Origin: Cytospora piceicola
Lineage: Eukaryota > Ascomycota > Sordariomycetes > Diaporthales > Cytosporaceae
DNA: 64,000 nucleotides
Assembly (NCBI GenBank): GCA_023375675.1
Contig: JALQBC010000031.1
Span: 1 to 64,000, forward strand
Reading direction: 5' to 3'
The notes under the pieces are model-generated. The model ran no database searches and was not told the origin of the DNA. It worked only from the letters and a program-made list of their open reading frames with translations. Both the position numbers and the translations under genes were made by a program. This document shows positions 35,600 to 48,160 of the stretch, one piece after another (positions within the stretch are counted from its first letter, which is position 1; each line of letters opens with the position of its first letter).

Positions 35600-38500
35600 A
35601 TATATTAATAAATAAGACTTTACTATTTACGTTTATTATTATAAAATAAAAGTTAACTAGTTTAAAAAAGATAAGACTAAAAAACTCTATTATAAATATA
35701 AACGGAATAACTATAACGTTAATCGATACTTTTTATTTAAAAAGCTAAAGAAAAAGGGTATTCTTTTTTATTTAAATTTAAAATAAATACTTTAAGTAAT
35801 TAAAACGAGAGATAAAGTCTTTAAAAGTAAAAAGGAGCTAGTCCGGGTAAACTTAATTAGCTAATACTGTAATAAGAAAAGAGTAAAAGCTTTTTAAGTC
35901 GTTTTAATAACTTTAAAACTTCGAGCCTGAAATAATTAAAACTAAATACTTATAGTTAAAAAGTATAGAATTTTAGTTAAATATAAACCTTAATTCCGAG
36001 GTAATCTTAAGTATATTATCGGTAAGTTACTTTATAATCTTATAAATAATTTTAATAATAATAATATAAATATTAAGTCGATTTAAATAGTTATTAATTA
36101 AAGTAGTATTTTAAATATATCTTCCGGATATATACCGTTTAAAAAGCTAACTATTACCGCCTCTCCGATAATAATCTTTAATATTAAAAAGTAAAGAAAA
36201 GTTCTTAACGTTAATAATTAAACTTAAGTTAACGATAGCGCCGTTAAAAAGCGAAAGACTATTTAAGTCGAAAATAAAGTTTTAAAAACCGTTATTCGAA
36301 GTATTCCGATATTTAAAGACTAAGCTAAAGAGAAAGCTAAAAAGAATAATATTAATTAGCCTTTTTTAAAAAAGAACCTATAAATAAAAGTATAAAACGC
36401 TATCCTAGATTTTAGAAAAATATTAGTTAATCGGTTTTTTTATACTTTTAAAAAATATACTTAAAATAAAATCTTTTAAATACGTTCTAACTTTAAAGAT
36501 AGTATTATTTATTATATTTAAATACTTTAAAATAATAGAATAAAGATTATTTATTTTAATTATAAAGAAAGCTAAAACCTAAATAATAAAGTAAATAATT
36601 AACCTAAAGCTTTAAACGTAATAATAGTATAATAAAAAGATAAGTCTTTATAATAAAACTAGCTCGGTTTCGATTCGATTAAGTTTTTCTTTAAAAACTA
36701 AAAAGTTCTTAATACTCGAATTAATATAATTAAAGTATATTTTCGTTAAAAAGTTATTAATATAAATACTTATATCGAAAGACTTTAAAAAAGTATTACT
36801 TTAGTTTACTACTTTATTATCCGAATCGGATCTAAAAGTAATAATACTTAGCTATTTATACTCGATATCGAAGCCGAACTTAACTTTTTAAAGGTAAGTA
36901 TTTATAATAAATATAAACTTCCGGTTATTTAAACCGATATCGGTTTTTAAGTATACGATAAAAAAAAGATTAACTTTTTAAACGTCTTTAAAACCTTAGT
37001 TTAAATCGAAAGTTATTATAAATAAGTTGTTTTTTATATAGTAAAGGATAGAATTATAAAGATAAACTATAATATCTTTCTTAAAATACTATTTATCTTT
37101 TAAATAAAGCTTATTTTCGAATATTCGTTTAATAACTTACTTAAAGCTAATTTTTATTTTAGTAATACTAAACTAGTCGTTATAGTAAAAGGTAAGCTTA
37201 AAACTTTTATTTAAGTTAACTTTTATTCAGAAAATAAGCTTAAAAAAAACTAAAGCTTAATAGTTATATTTCCGAAAAACACAGCGCTATTAGTAATAAA
37301 AACGTCTTTACTTAAGTTTCCGATTAACTCGAATTAAGTAATATTTCTATTCTTTTTTTATTCGATAAAGATATACCTATATTCGTTTTAGTAATATTTA
37401 AAGTAGTTAAAATAAAACTTATAAATATATACTTTTTTATTTAATAAAAAGAAAACTACTATTACTTTTATAGTTAGTATAAGCGATAAATTAAAAAACT
37501 ATAAAAAAAAAGTTTTAACTTACCTTTTTTTTAAAAGTAAACGCGTTAAGCTATTAAAAAGATAATAAAAATAGTTAATACCTTTTATAAAAAAGTTATT
37601 TTTAAAGTTAAACTAGTTAATAATTTAAAACCGGATAGCTTTATTTTAAAAAAAAATCTAATATAAAAAGTAAAAAAAGTCGAAATAGTTAAAGCTAATT
37701 AAGCTAAGTTACTATCTAATAAATATAACTTTTAAATTTAACCGAAGTTTTCAGATATTAAGCTTAAAAGCCGATTAACTAAAAAGAAATAAAAAAAGAT
37801 ATTAAAAACTAGTTATAATAATCTTAATCCGGTTAAAGTAAAGATATTCCGGTATATATTAATTAACTAAGAAAAGAGTTTAGTATAAAATTAATCTAAA
37901 ATTAAAAAAATTATCGAAAAAGTTACCTTTTTTTAAGTTATTCGAACCGTTCTTTATAATATCTTTTAGTTAAAGAATATCCCGATCTTTTATACTTTTA
38001 AGTCGAAAACTTTAAAGCTATTTAAAAAATACTTAAAAAAACAAATTATTAAGAATAGTTATAGTTTATACTATAATCGTTAGTTTTTAGTTTAAAAAAA
38101 AAATAATAACTTCTGTTTTATTAATAATATTTAAAAGTATAATACGTTTATAATTAAAGATGTTTTTATACCGTTAGTAGTTAATTAATTCTTTAAAGAG
38201 TTTATAATATATAAGATTTTATTTTTTTTCGACTTTTTCTTTAAATATAATTAAGTTAAGCTTTATTTAAATAATTAAAATATAATAACTTTTATTACTT
38301 TTTTAAGTTTTTTCCGGATATATACTTTACCGATAAAAGCGATAAACTTAGTTACTTAATTTATAAAGATTATAGTCCGATTATTATATAACTTAATTCT
38401 TTATATTTATTAAACTTTCTTTAATAATATTACTATTAAAAGTTCGAAGTTAATTTACTTAAATAAAATATTAAAAGAGCTTTTAAGTATTTGTTATTAT

Positions 38501-41000
38501 ATTATAGAATATATTTATAACTTTAATTAAGTCTTTTTTAATACTAAGCTAATAAAAGTAACGATTTTAAATATTAAATCTAAATAATATCGAAAGCGAA
38601 TAAATATTATCGGTTATATATATAAATCGATCGGGCGTTCTTTTTAACTAAAAAAGATTTAAAAGATTAAAGGCTAAACAGTTTATAATAATCTTAAAAA
38701 CCTTCGATTATTTTTAAGAATAATTATTTATTATAACTATTAAATTTAAAACTTTATTATTATTACTTAATTACTTTATAACTTAATAAAAAAAAACGTC
38801 TTATTTTAATAAAAAAAAACTTAATAAATTATTATAAAAAAATTAATTAATATATTAGTTAATAAACCGGTTATTATCGGGATTAATTACTCGCTTAATA
38901 CTAAAGCTATTATCTTAATAATCGATATTAGTTTAGTTAAGTAAAAAGCCGTTTTAATATAAAAGGTTAAAGGTTACCGGAAACTAACTTATTTCGAAAA
39001 TAATTTTTAAACTTAAGCTAAGTAAAAGTATAATACTACGAAAAGAAAATACTAAATAGCCTTTTACGTTTTTTAATAACTTTATTAATATCTTTTTAAA
39101 TATTATTTTATTTTAAAAATAAATATATAAGTTTTCGTTAATTAAATTAATAAAAAGATATTAAATATTTTAAACGTTTTAGTAAGTTATTAAATTGCTA
39201 TTATTAAGATTTTCGACTTTATTATTAAGTATATTCCTGGAATAAAGAATTTTATCGCCGATATACTTTCTCGACTATTAATTTTTAAAGCCTTAACTAA
39301 AACTTTTAAAAAAAACCTCGATAATTAATATAATACTTAAATTAATATAATACTAATAGAAAAAATCTTAAACCCGAAGTTAATTTAGTCTGATAAATCT
39401 CTATAGTATATAAAGTTCTTTACTACTAGTATAATTCTTTAAAGAATATAAAGATAAGCCGCTAAACGATTTAAGAATAAAACGTTAAGATATTAAGTAA
39501 TTAATTATACTTTTTAAAAATAAAAAAAGAAAAAGCTTTTACGCCGGTATATTATTAATAATCCCGACTTTTAACGGAAAATCCTTCGGGATTATTATAA
39601 GAAATTCGGATATAAAGGCTATAATATAATATTCGTTAAGCTTAAAAGACTATATTTCTAAAAACGACTTTAATTAAACGTTACCGAAGCTATTTAAACT
39701 TATCTTAAGTATAATAAATATAATCCGAAACTTTAAAATAAAAGTATTTATCTTATAGTTTCCGGATAGCTATTCGAAAAGATTAAAGTTAATATTTAAT
39801 ATATATTTAATAATTAAAGCTATTAATTTTTTACTAAAACTCGATATAATCTAACAGGATACGTAATTATTAAACCGATAAAGAAATCGGATTTATTAAT
39901 AATAAAAAGGTTCTTTTAAAAGGATATTATTTTTACTTATAAATATTTATTATTTATTAATATTAACGGAGAACTAAAGAATAAAAAAGAGTTTAAAGCT
40001 ATTATTAAATAACTTAGTATTTCTTTCGTTTAAGTTTCGCTTTATAATCCTTTAGCTTAAAAGATTATTAAAAGAGGATATTACTTTATTACTAACGTTT
40101 TAATTAAAATAATAAACAGACAGATATTATAACGGTAGTACTTTAAGATTATAATCTTTATTAATTATACCTCGATTTACTATTCTTATAGTTTTATACC
40201 TTTTTACTTTATTTTTAAATAAAAACTATTAATCTTTTTAAAAACCGAGATTCTTATATAAAAAGTCGTTTTATAAAAGCTTAATTAAAATAGTTAAAAA
40301 GCTTTTAAAACGAGGATTTAATTTATAACTAATTAAAAAGTAAATATTTAAACCGCTATCGAAGTAGTAATAATATACCGATAAAAAGTAGCCGATAAAG
40401 TAAACTCTTAAAGTTTAATTAAAAAAAGCCGGCTTTAAAAAGGTAATATAGTTTTAATTTATAACTATATAAGAAAAATATTTTATTTAAAAATTATTAA
40501 AATTACTTACTATTAAAAAGGACTATTTATTATTAATTAAGTTTTATTTAAATATATTTATTAACTCCGGATAACTAATAAGATTCTTTTTAAAAATATA
40601 TTTTTTATTAAAAATATTAAAAAGTTTATTTAAAATACTTAAAGTTTTTAAAAACTAAAAACTCCGATACTATAAGATTAAAATAAAAATAAATAAGTTT
40701 TTTTTTTAAACGATAAGCTTTTATTAGTTTCTTTACTTTTTATTTATAAAGCTATTAAAAAACTTTTAAAAGTTTATTAAGATAAAGTACTTATAACCGA
40801 TATATTTTAAGTCTTAAAACTTAATATTTTTACTTTACTTAACTTTAATTAATTTTAAAATCTTTTAAAGATTTTAATCCTTATAGTTTTCGATATAAGA
40901 AAAGAAGATAATTTAAACGACTTTAATAACCCGGACGAAGTAACTATCTTTAATTTTCGACTTTAAACCTAAACGATAGTAAAAGAGATATTTAAGTAAA
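35600..41000 (+). pseudogene. Gypsy gag-pol, RIP-inactivated
   Basis: Read through stops on the plus strand, the remains are in Ty3/gypsy order. At 35688-35729 the frame YYKYKRNNYNVNRY has exact CX2CX4HX4C spacing, with every Cys and His turned to Tyr. From about 38010, YLKKQIIKN..., KKKNNNFCFINNI and IIKDVFIPLV match the start of reverse transcriptase. At 39221-39280 IIKYIPGIKNFIADILSRL is the RNase H end motif (I.Y.PG..N..AD.LSR). From about 39960, NGELKNKKEFKAIIK then YNPLA and IKRGYYFITNVLIKI match the integrase core (NG.EFKNK.F...YNP...IERGH..I..AL). No intact frame exists. Confidence 0.8.
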
Positions 41001-44000
41001 AAAAGGCTAAATAAGATAATTAATTTATTTAAATTTTAATATATCGAATTAAAGATAATAATTTCCTTATATCTCTTTTATAAGATATTTACTATAAACC
41101 TTTACTTTCTTAATATTACTAATTCCTATTTTATTCCTTTTTCTTTTAGTTTCTATTATTTAAAAACATTTAGTTAATCTGTCTACCGTCTATAAACCGT
41201 TATTAGTTTATTATAAAACCGTTTAAATATAGTTTTCTACCGTTAGTATTCTATTTTATTATTATCTTTTTTATTACTTTTAGTTTTCCTTTATTTTTAT
41301 TCTATTTCTTTTAGTTTTTATTTTATTTATATTACGTTTATTTAAGTAGTTTTATATTATAGGTATAGCTATTAAAGGAAAAAAAGCTACTTACAGTTTT
41401 AGTTTTTAGTTTTTAAGAAAAAATATCGATTCCGGTACTAAAAATCTTATTTACCTTTATATAAAAATTTATTTACCTATTTATCCGCCGGATTTATACC
41501 TTTATAATTAACTTTATTTTTATATTCCTTTTATAAATCCGGTTCTTTTTAAATAGCTATTAATATAATAAGTTATTATTTATAATAAAATCGTTTCTCT
41601 TTAGTAATATTAACTAATATAACTACTTTATCTTTAGTTAAACGCTTTTTAAAATTTATAAAAGATAATTAAGCTATAACTAAATTATATTAAATAACTT
41701 TATATACTTTACCGTTAAATTAGTTAATTAGGCTTACTTAGTTAAAGTTATAATTAGTAGTAATAACTTTAAAAATATAATTAACGTAAGCTTTAAAATA
41801 AATACTAAAATAAGAAAGATATTTAAAAAAAAGATAGTTAACGTATAATTAAACCGGATCTTTATCTTCGTTTTTATACTTTATATAAAAAATACCGAAA
41901 ACTTTAATATAATAGTTATAAGTATTCCGATTTTAGTAATTAAAGAATCCGATTATTATAGCTTATTACTTTACCGCTTAAGTTTTAATCTGTTCGATAT
42001 ATTTTCCGAATAAAAGCTTATTAATAAAATAAACCGTAAAAAGCTAATAGTTATATTTATTAGTTTTAATAAAATTATTAAAATAAAAAGTAAGCCGGTC
42101 GGTAAAGGTAATAAATACGGTAATATCCTTAATTACTTACTAGTAATAGTATTAACTAAGTTTATCTTTATACTTAAAAAAGGTAATATAACTAAGAATA
42201 TTATTTTAAGTTTTGTTAAAATTATTAAAGTTATTTTTTATATTTTTAAAACTTTTAAAAATAAAAAGGTATTAAATAATATTATCTTTAATATAAAGCC
42301 GAATAAAAGTATAAAAGTAAATTTAAAAAAGTTATTTAAAAAAAGCTTACGCTTTTAAAGAACGGTTAATATTAATAAAAGAAAAAGATATTTTAAATAT
42401 ATAAGAAAAGTATATTAATAAAGTAAGTATAAAAAAAGAAAAGTCGGTTAAAGAAGAAAGTAGTTTAAAGTTAAAGTTAAAAAAAGATTAAAAAAATTAA
42501 ATCGAAAATAAAAATATCTAAATTTAAGTAAGAAATAAAAGTAAATAACTTAACTAATTTACTTATAACCGTATACCTTCTTATTATAATAAAAGAAAAA
42601 AAAAACGTTTTAAGTTAATAAAAGTCTTTATTTAATTTACTATATTTAAATAATAAGTAATAAATAAAATTATTTTTTAAGTTATTAATAAAAAGTATTT
42701 ACTTTTATAAAGAACTAAAAGGTAATATAATTACTTAGTTAATTTACTTACTTAAAGTAAATTCTTTCGGTAACGCGCTTTTTATTATCGATTACCTGCC
42801 TTTATATTAAAAAAAAGCCGTTTAGTTAACTTTAATCTCTATAAAGACTTTACCTTTATTTATCGTAATAAGATTTTATTTTCTTTTTTTTTTACTATTA
42901 ACGTTTACTTTTAAAACTTTATATATATTTACCTATTTACCTTTTAAAAAATTCTTTTATATATACCTATTATCTTCTTTATTAACTTTAATATATAAAT
43001 TTATTTTAAATAAAGATAAATTCCTTTTAATATATTAAAAATATAGCCGACGTAAAAGCGGCTATAAGTAAAAAGCTATTTACTACTAGCTTTATTAACT
43101 TTATTAACTTAAATATAAAAAGCCGGGCTTATATCTTCCGGAATATAGTTTTTCTTTTTTATATATAAGAAATAATCTTAAGCAGACCTCTTTTCTTCGA
43201 AGCTTTAAATATAAATAACTAAATAGTTAAAAAATTAGTTAAATAATACTTTTTAAAACTCTCTTTTTATATATCTTACTAACGCTTTATTTTTAAATCT
43301 AATTCTTATAAACACTTTTTTAACTTTTATAATTTAAAAGGATATCTTCGAAAAGAGAAAGAACTAAAATTCTTTTTTATACTAACAGGAATATATTATT
43401 TCGTTTAATACCTTTAAAAGAAGATTTAAATTAATAACTTTTAACTTAAAGTAAGAGATTTAAATAACCTGTTTAAGCTAAATACTAATAGTTAAAATTT
43501 AAACTTAATTAAAAAACAGTTTATTTTCTAAGTAGTTAATAATATTAAGGGTAAGTAAAAGTATTTTCTTTAATATAACTAACTTTATTAAAAAGCTTAT
43601 ATTATCGATACCGACTAATAAATTACTATAGTAAGAAATACTAATATCCGAAGAGTTATTATAAACTTTCTTTAAGATATAATTAAAAATAACGGCTTAC
43701 GTTTTTTTATTTCGACTAAGCTTTTCGAAACCTTTTATACCGTTTGCTTTCGCTTTAAGAATAGTAGCTATAATAGCTTTATAGTTATAAAAACCTTTCG
43801 AATAAGGATTTTAAAGTATAAGGAATTTATTAACCGAAGTAATTATATTAAATATATAGATTAAACAGCTATAAGATATATCGTTTATTTATTAATAAAA
43901 AATAAATTTAACGTTACTTTAAAGATTTATATCGAGATATATTACCGAAAGTTCGGATATAAACTAAGCTATATACGTTAGCTAAAAACGTTAATAATTA

Positions 44001-44977
44001 TATTTTAAAACACGGTATTTTAAAAAGACGTTAAATAGTATTATCTAAATAGTTTTTTTATTAAATATTATAAAAGCGATATAATTATCTTTAATAAAGA
44101 CAGACTTAAAATACTTTATAGTAATATAAACTCTTTTTTCGGCTGATTAATATATAAAGTAAGCCGGATTACTATATTAGCTATAACGAGCTACCGTTTT
44201 AAACGATTATTTTTTAAACCTTTTAAATCGATATTTTTACGCTTTATCTTATTAAGTATTAAAAAGAGAAGTACTTTTTAAAATCTTTCTTTTAATAATT
44301 AACGTTATTTTAGTTTTTAATTTTATATACTAATCTTATTTAAATATAGTACTATCGTAAAGATATTACGGTTTTCTTTAACGGTAACTATTTATTAACT
44401 TTTAAATAGTTAAGTTAGTCCGGAACTTAAAGAATAAAAAAACCGGAATATTACCTTAGTTCTTTTTAGTCTTAATTAATCTTAACCTTAAGTCGTTAAA
44501 CGATATATACTTTATAATCGTATTATAGTAAACTTAAAGATTTTAATATATTTAAATTTCCTTTTATAAAACGTTAATAATAAAAGAAAGGTTCCGATTA
44601 TAAATATTAACTACTTTTTAATTATAAACGATAGTTAATATTAATTCCGGTATACTAAAGTAATAAAAGTATACTATACTTAATAAGCTTATATCGATCG
44701 GTATAACACAAAGGTAAAGAAATAGTAAAAAAAGTATACCGGATAAATAAACGATATACGTTAAAATTAAAGTTAATTATCTAATAGTTTTTATACGGAA
44801 AAGGAAGATAAACCGGGTAGTAAAGTAAGCTTAAAATATAGCTTTATTAAAGCTTAAGTTAAAGTTAGTCGTTTTTCGTTTAAAGTTTTACGATAATTTT
44901 ATATTTCTTTTATATTTTAAAGTTACTTAAAAAAAGGATATTTAACGGTTTAGGTTTTTAAACCGCTAAAGGAGGCT
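41001..44977. other. Unexplained 4-kb segment inside the gypsy element
   Basis: RIP-degraded sequence between the end of pol and the right LTR. Gypsy elements normally end soon after integrase. I saw no clear inner LTR pair or terminal inverted repeats and no recognisable protein family. It may be an extra gene carried by the element or another nested insertion. Confidence 0.5.
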
Positions 44978-45280
44978 TAACGCGGTAGCTAGTAGTACTA
45001 GACCTACTAACCTTATATCGATATCTTTTAAAAGGTATTTCGAGTACTCGTTTTAATTACTCTTTTTACTTAGATAAGAATAATATATAACGAAGTTTTA
45101 CTACCTATACTTATCCTAACGTAATTAAACCTAAATATTATCCCTTTTGTTTCTCTGCCTTTATTTCTATAGTCGACGGTCGTTCGAGAGTGTAGGCCTT
45201 CGGGCTTATTTTTAATTAACCTTAACGTAGTAAGGCCGGTAGCTTTTAGTCTTTTATAAGGGTTACTCGCCTCTGCAACA
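44978..45280 (+). repeat. Right LTR of the gypsy element
   Basis: 303 bp. Less mutated toward its 3' end (CTCGCCTCTGCAACA preserved), consistent with RIP weakening toward the edge of the block. Confidence 0.88.
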
Positions 45281-45425
45281 CTCTATAAACGAAGAATCTT
45301 ATATTAAAGTTAATTAAGTGTTAAGAAATTAAAGAGTGATTTAAGTGTGTTAATAGTATTAAGCATTCGGGAAAGGTAGCTAGTGCTATATTAAAGGGTG
45401 GCCTACTTATAGGGTGTTTGACTTA

Positions 45426-45639
45426 AAATATACTGGAGAACGGCGGTAGGACCGCCTGCCGAGAAGGCCTTCCGTTAGGAAGGATCGGAATCTTAATAGC
45501 TACTTAAGTAAATACGCCGCGAAGGGCGTTACTCTATCGTCTCCTTCGCAGCCTTAAGCGGCGAAATATTTATTTATAAATTATTCACTTAATAATTAGA
45601 TAACTAAATTACTAGCTACTTTATTAACTACTTTACTAG
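45426..45639. other. Single-copy spacer with small hairpins
   Basis: Contains GCGGTAGGACCGC (45444-45456) and GCCTTCCGTTAGGAAGG from 45467. The second is the inverse of the terminal hairpin of the border repeat, which ends at 47472. No gene. Confidence 0.5.
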
Positions 45640-46945
<1,306 letters not shown>

Positions 46946-46946
<1 letters not shown>

Positions 46947-47183
46947 ATTCGAACCTAAAGGCTTAAGTAAGTAAAGAGGAAGGGAAAGGCTAGGGTTCGG
47001 GTTAAGAACCTTAAGAACCTACAGAATTAAAACTATTAGCTTTAATAGTAAGCCTACCTTAAGGGCTACGATTTAATTAAATATACCGTTTAATAGCCCT
47101 TTTTCTACAGATTCAGATTTAAGTAACTGCTTTTTAATCGGATTAAAACTCAGGCGTGTATCTTAGTTCTTCTGTAGAAGGTC
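46946..47183. other. Spacer with telomere-like GGGTT words
   Basis: Begins with GGCTAGGGTTCGGGTTAAG (about 46988), recalling the GGCTAGGGTTAGGG at 15533. Partly AT-rich; no gene. Confidence 0.4.
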
Positions 47184-47472
47184 TTATCGTAGGCCTTATC
47201 GTAATCGGCCTTATCGTAGGCCTTAAAGTGACCGTAAGCCTTCCGGCAGGCATTTAAGGCCTTATAATTACTAGTGTATTTAGTCACGGAACGACTAGAA
47301 TCACTGCTTTTAACAGCGAATCAGATCCTTTAGACAGGTGCTATAGCGAATCAGCATGATTGTAATTCAGAGCTAATCAGAATCAAAAACAGGTAGTATA
47401 ATCTCAAGGGCAACAATTTTCTATGTGCTCGCCCGCCTTGTAAAACAAACATCAACCTTCTTAACGGAAGGC
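47184..47472 (+). repeat. Island-border repeat, copy 3 (unmutated)
   Basis: The fullest unmutated copy. It begins with three CTTATCGTAGGC-type units, then CCTTCCGGCAGGC, AGTCACGGAACGACTAG, GATCCTTTAGACAGGTGC, and ends CGCCCGCCTTGTAAAACAAA, then the hairpin CCTTCTTAACGGAAGG. It marks the left edge of the second gene island. Confidence 0.8.
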
Positions 47473-47859
47473 ATATCTGGTGGATGGATTGATAGATAAT
47501 ATATGCAACCCCTTAGCCCTATATAGCATATAACCCATCTAAGTATACATTTCTCCTGAATGGGCTGTATTTTATATAGGGGGTCACCACTCTGTGGCCT
47601 ACTGAAGAACTCCGGGAACGTGCTGTCCGAGCCTACAACATCATGTACAGTTGATAAGAGCACACTCTACTCCTCGCGGCTCGATTACTTAACGCCTTGG
47701 CGTTTATCTAACGTACGGGTCAAATGGGTTGAAATAATGAGCTGACACGTTTTAGTTGACGTCAAATAAGGAATATGGGGGTCGACAAATATTCTTCCTT
47801 TCGACTATTTCATTCCCGTTGATTATTTGATTAGACATCAATATCATCAAGACACACCG

Positions 47860-48160
47860 AGGTAGCAAGAACAACGACAAAGTACCATAACCTTTCGAAG
47901 GAGTGGCTCTGCATACACAATTGGCTCAGTTACAAGAACATGCACCCAATGCCAGAATCTGTAAACGTCCCATTCACCCTCAGCCTCAGACTTGGTTACC
48001 ACCTCCAAATCAGTACGAACTCCGTGAAGTCGTTCAAAGGGGGCAACATAGCTTCCAGCCTTATCTGCCGTCACTTCGGGGGACAGACCAGCCCAAGGTT
48101 GAGCATAGGCAGCATGATAACGGAACAGTTGGGAGGGCTCGTCAAGGGCCGGCCCTGAGG
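47860..48160 (-). pseudogene. C-terminal fragment of a short-chain dehydrogenase
   Basis: A minus-strand frame reads PSQLFRYHAAYAQPWAGLSP, then EVTADKAGSYVAPFERLHGV, then RTDLEVVTKSEAEGEWDVYRFWHW. This matches the C-terminal end of fungal retinol-dehydrogenase-like SDRs (tq.aG.spE...naG.yv.P.gr...R.dl..a.k...eG...fW.WC). The Rossmann fold and YxxxK parts are absent upstream, and the frame runs past the normal end into unrelated codons. It is a broken relic of an SDR related in type to, but not a copy of, the intact gene at 19.4 kb. Confidence 0.55.

Larger units (their letters stand above)
33105..45280 (+). mobile_element. Ty3/gypsy LTR retrotransposon, 12.2 kb, RIP-inactivated
   Basis: Direct LTRs of 303 bp (33105-33407 and 44978-45280) bound the element. 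CTCT flanks it on both sides (33101-33104 and 45281-45284). LTRs run TG...CA after correcting RIP (TAACGCGG... to ...TGCAACA in the right copy). The interior order gag zinc knuckle, reverse transcriptase, RNase H, integrase is that of Ty3/gypsy rather than copia. It is large for the group, with about 4 kb beyond the integrase unexplained. It sits in the tail of the Fot1-type transposase. Confidence 0.88.
31055..45423 (+). mobile_element. Fot1/pogo-type DNA transposon with nested insertions
   Basis: The ends are 28-bp perfect inverted repeats beginning AGTCAAACACCCTATAAGTA (31055-31082 and 45396-45423), flanked by TA on both sides (31053-31054 and 45424-45425), as expected for Tc1/mariner-pogo elements. 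The start AGTCAA is that of Fot1 family ends. Removing the solo LTR with one ATAC copy (31605-31911) and the gypsy element with one CTCT copy (33105-45284) leaves about 1.88 kb, the usual Fot1 length. The transposase remains readable in RIP-mutated form. Confidence 0.88.
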
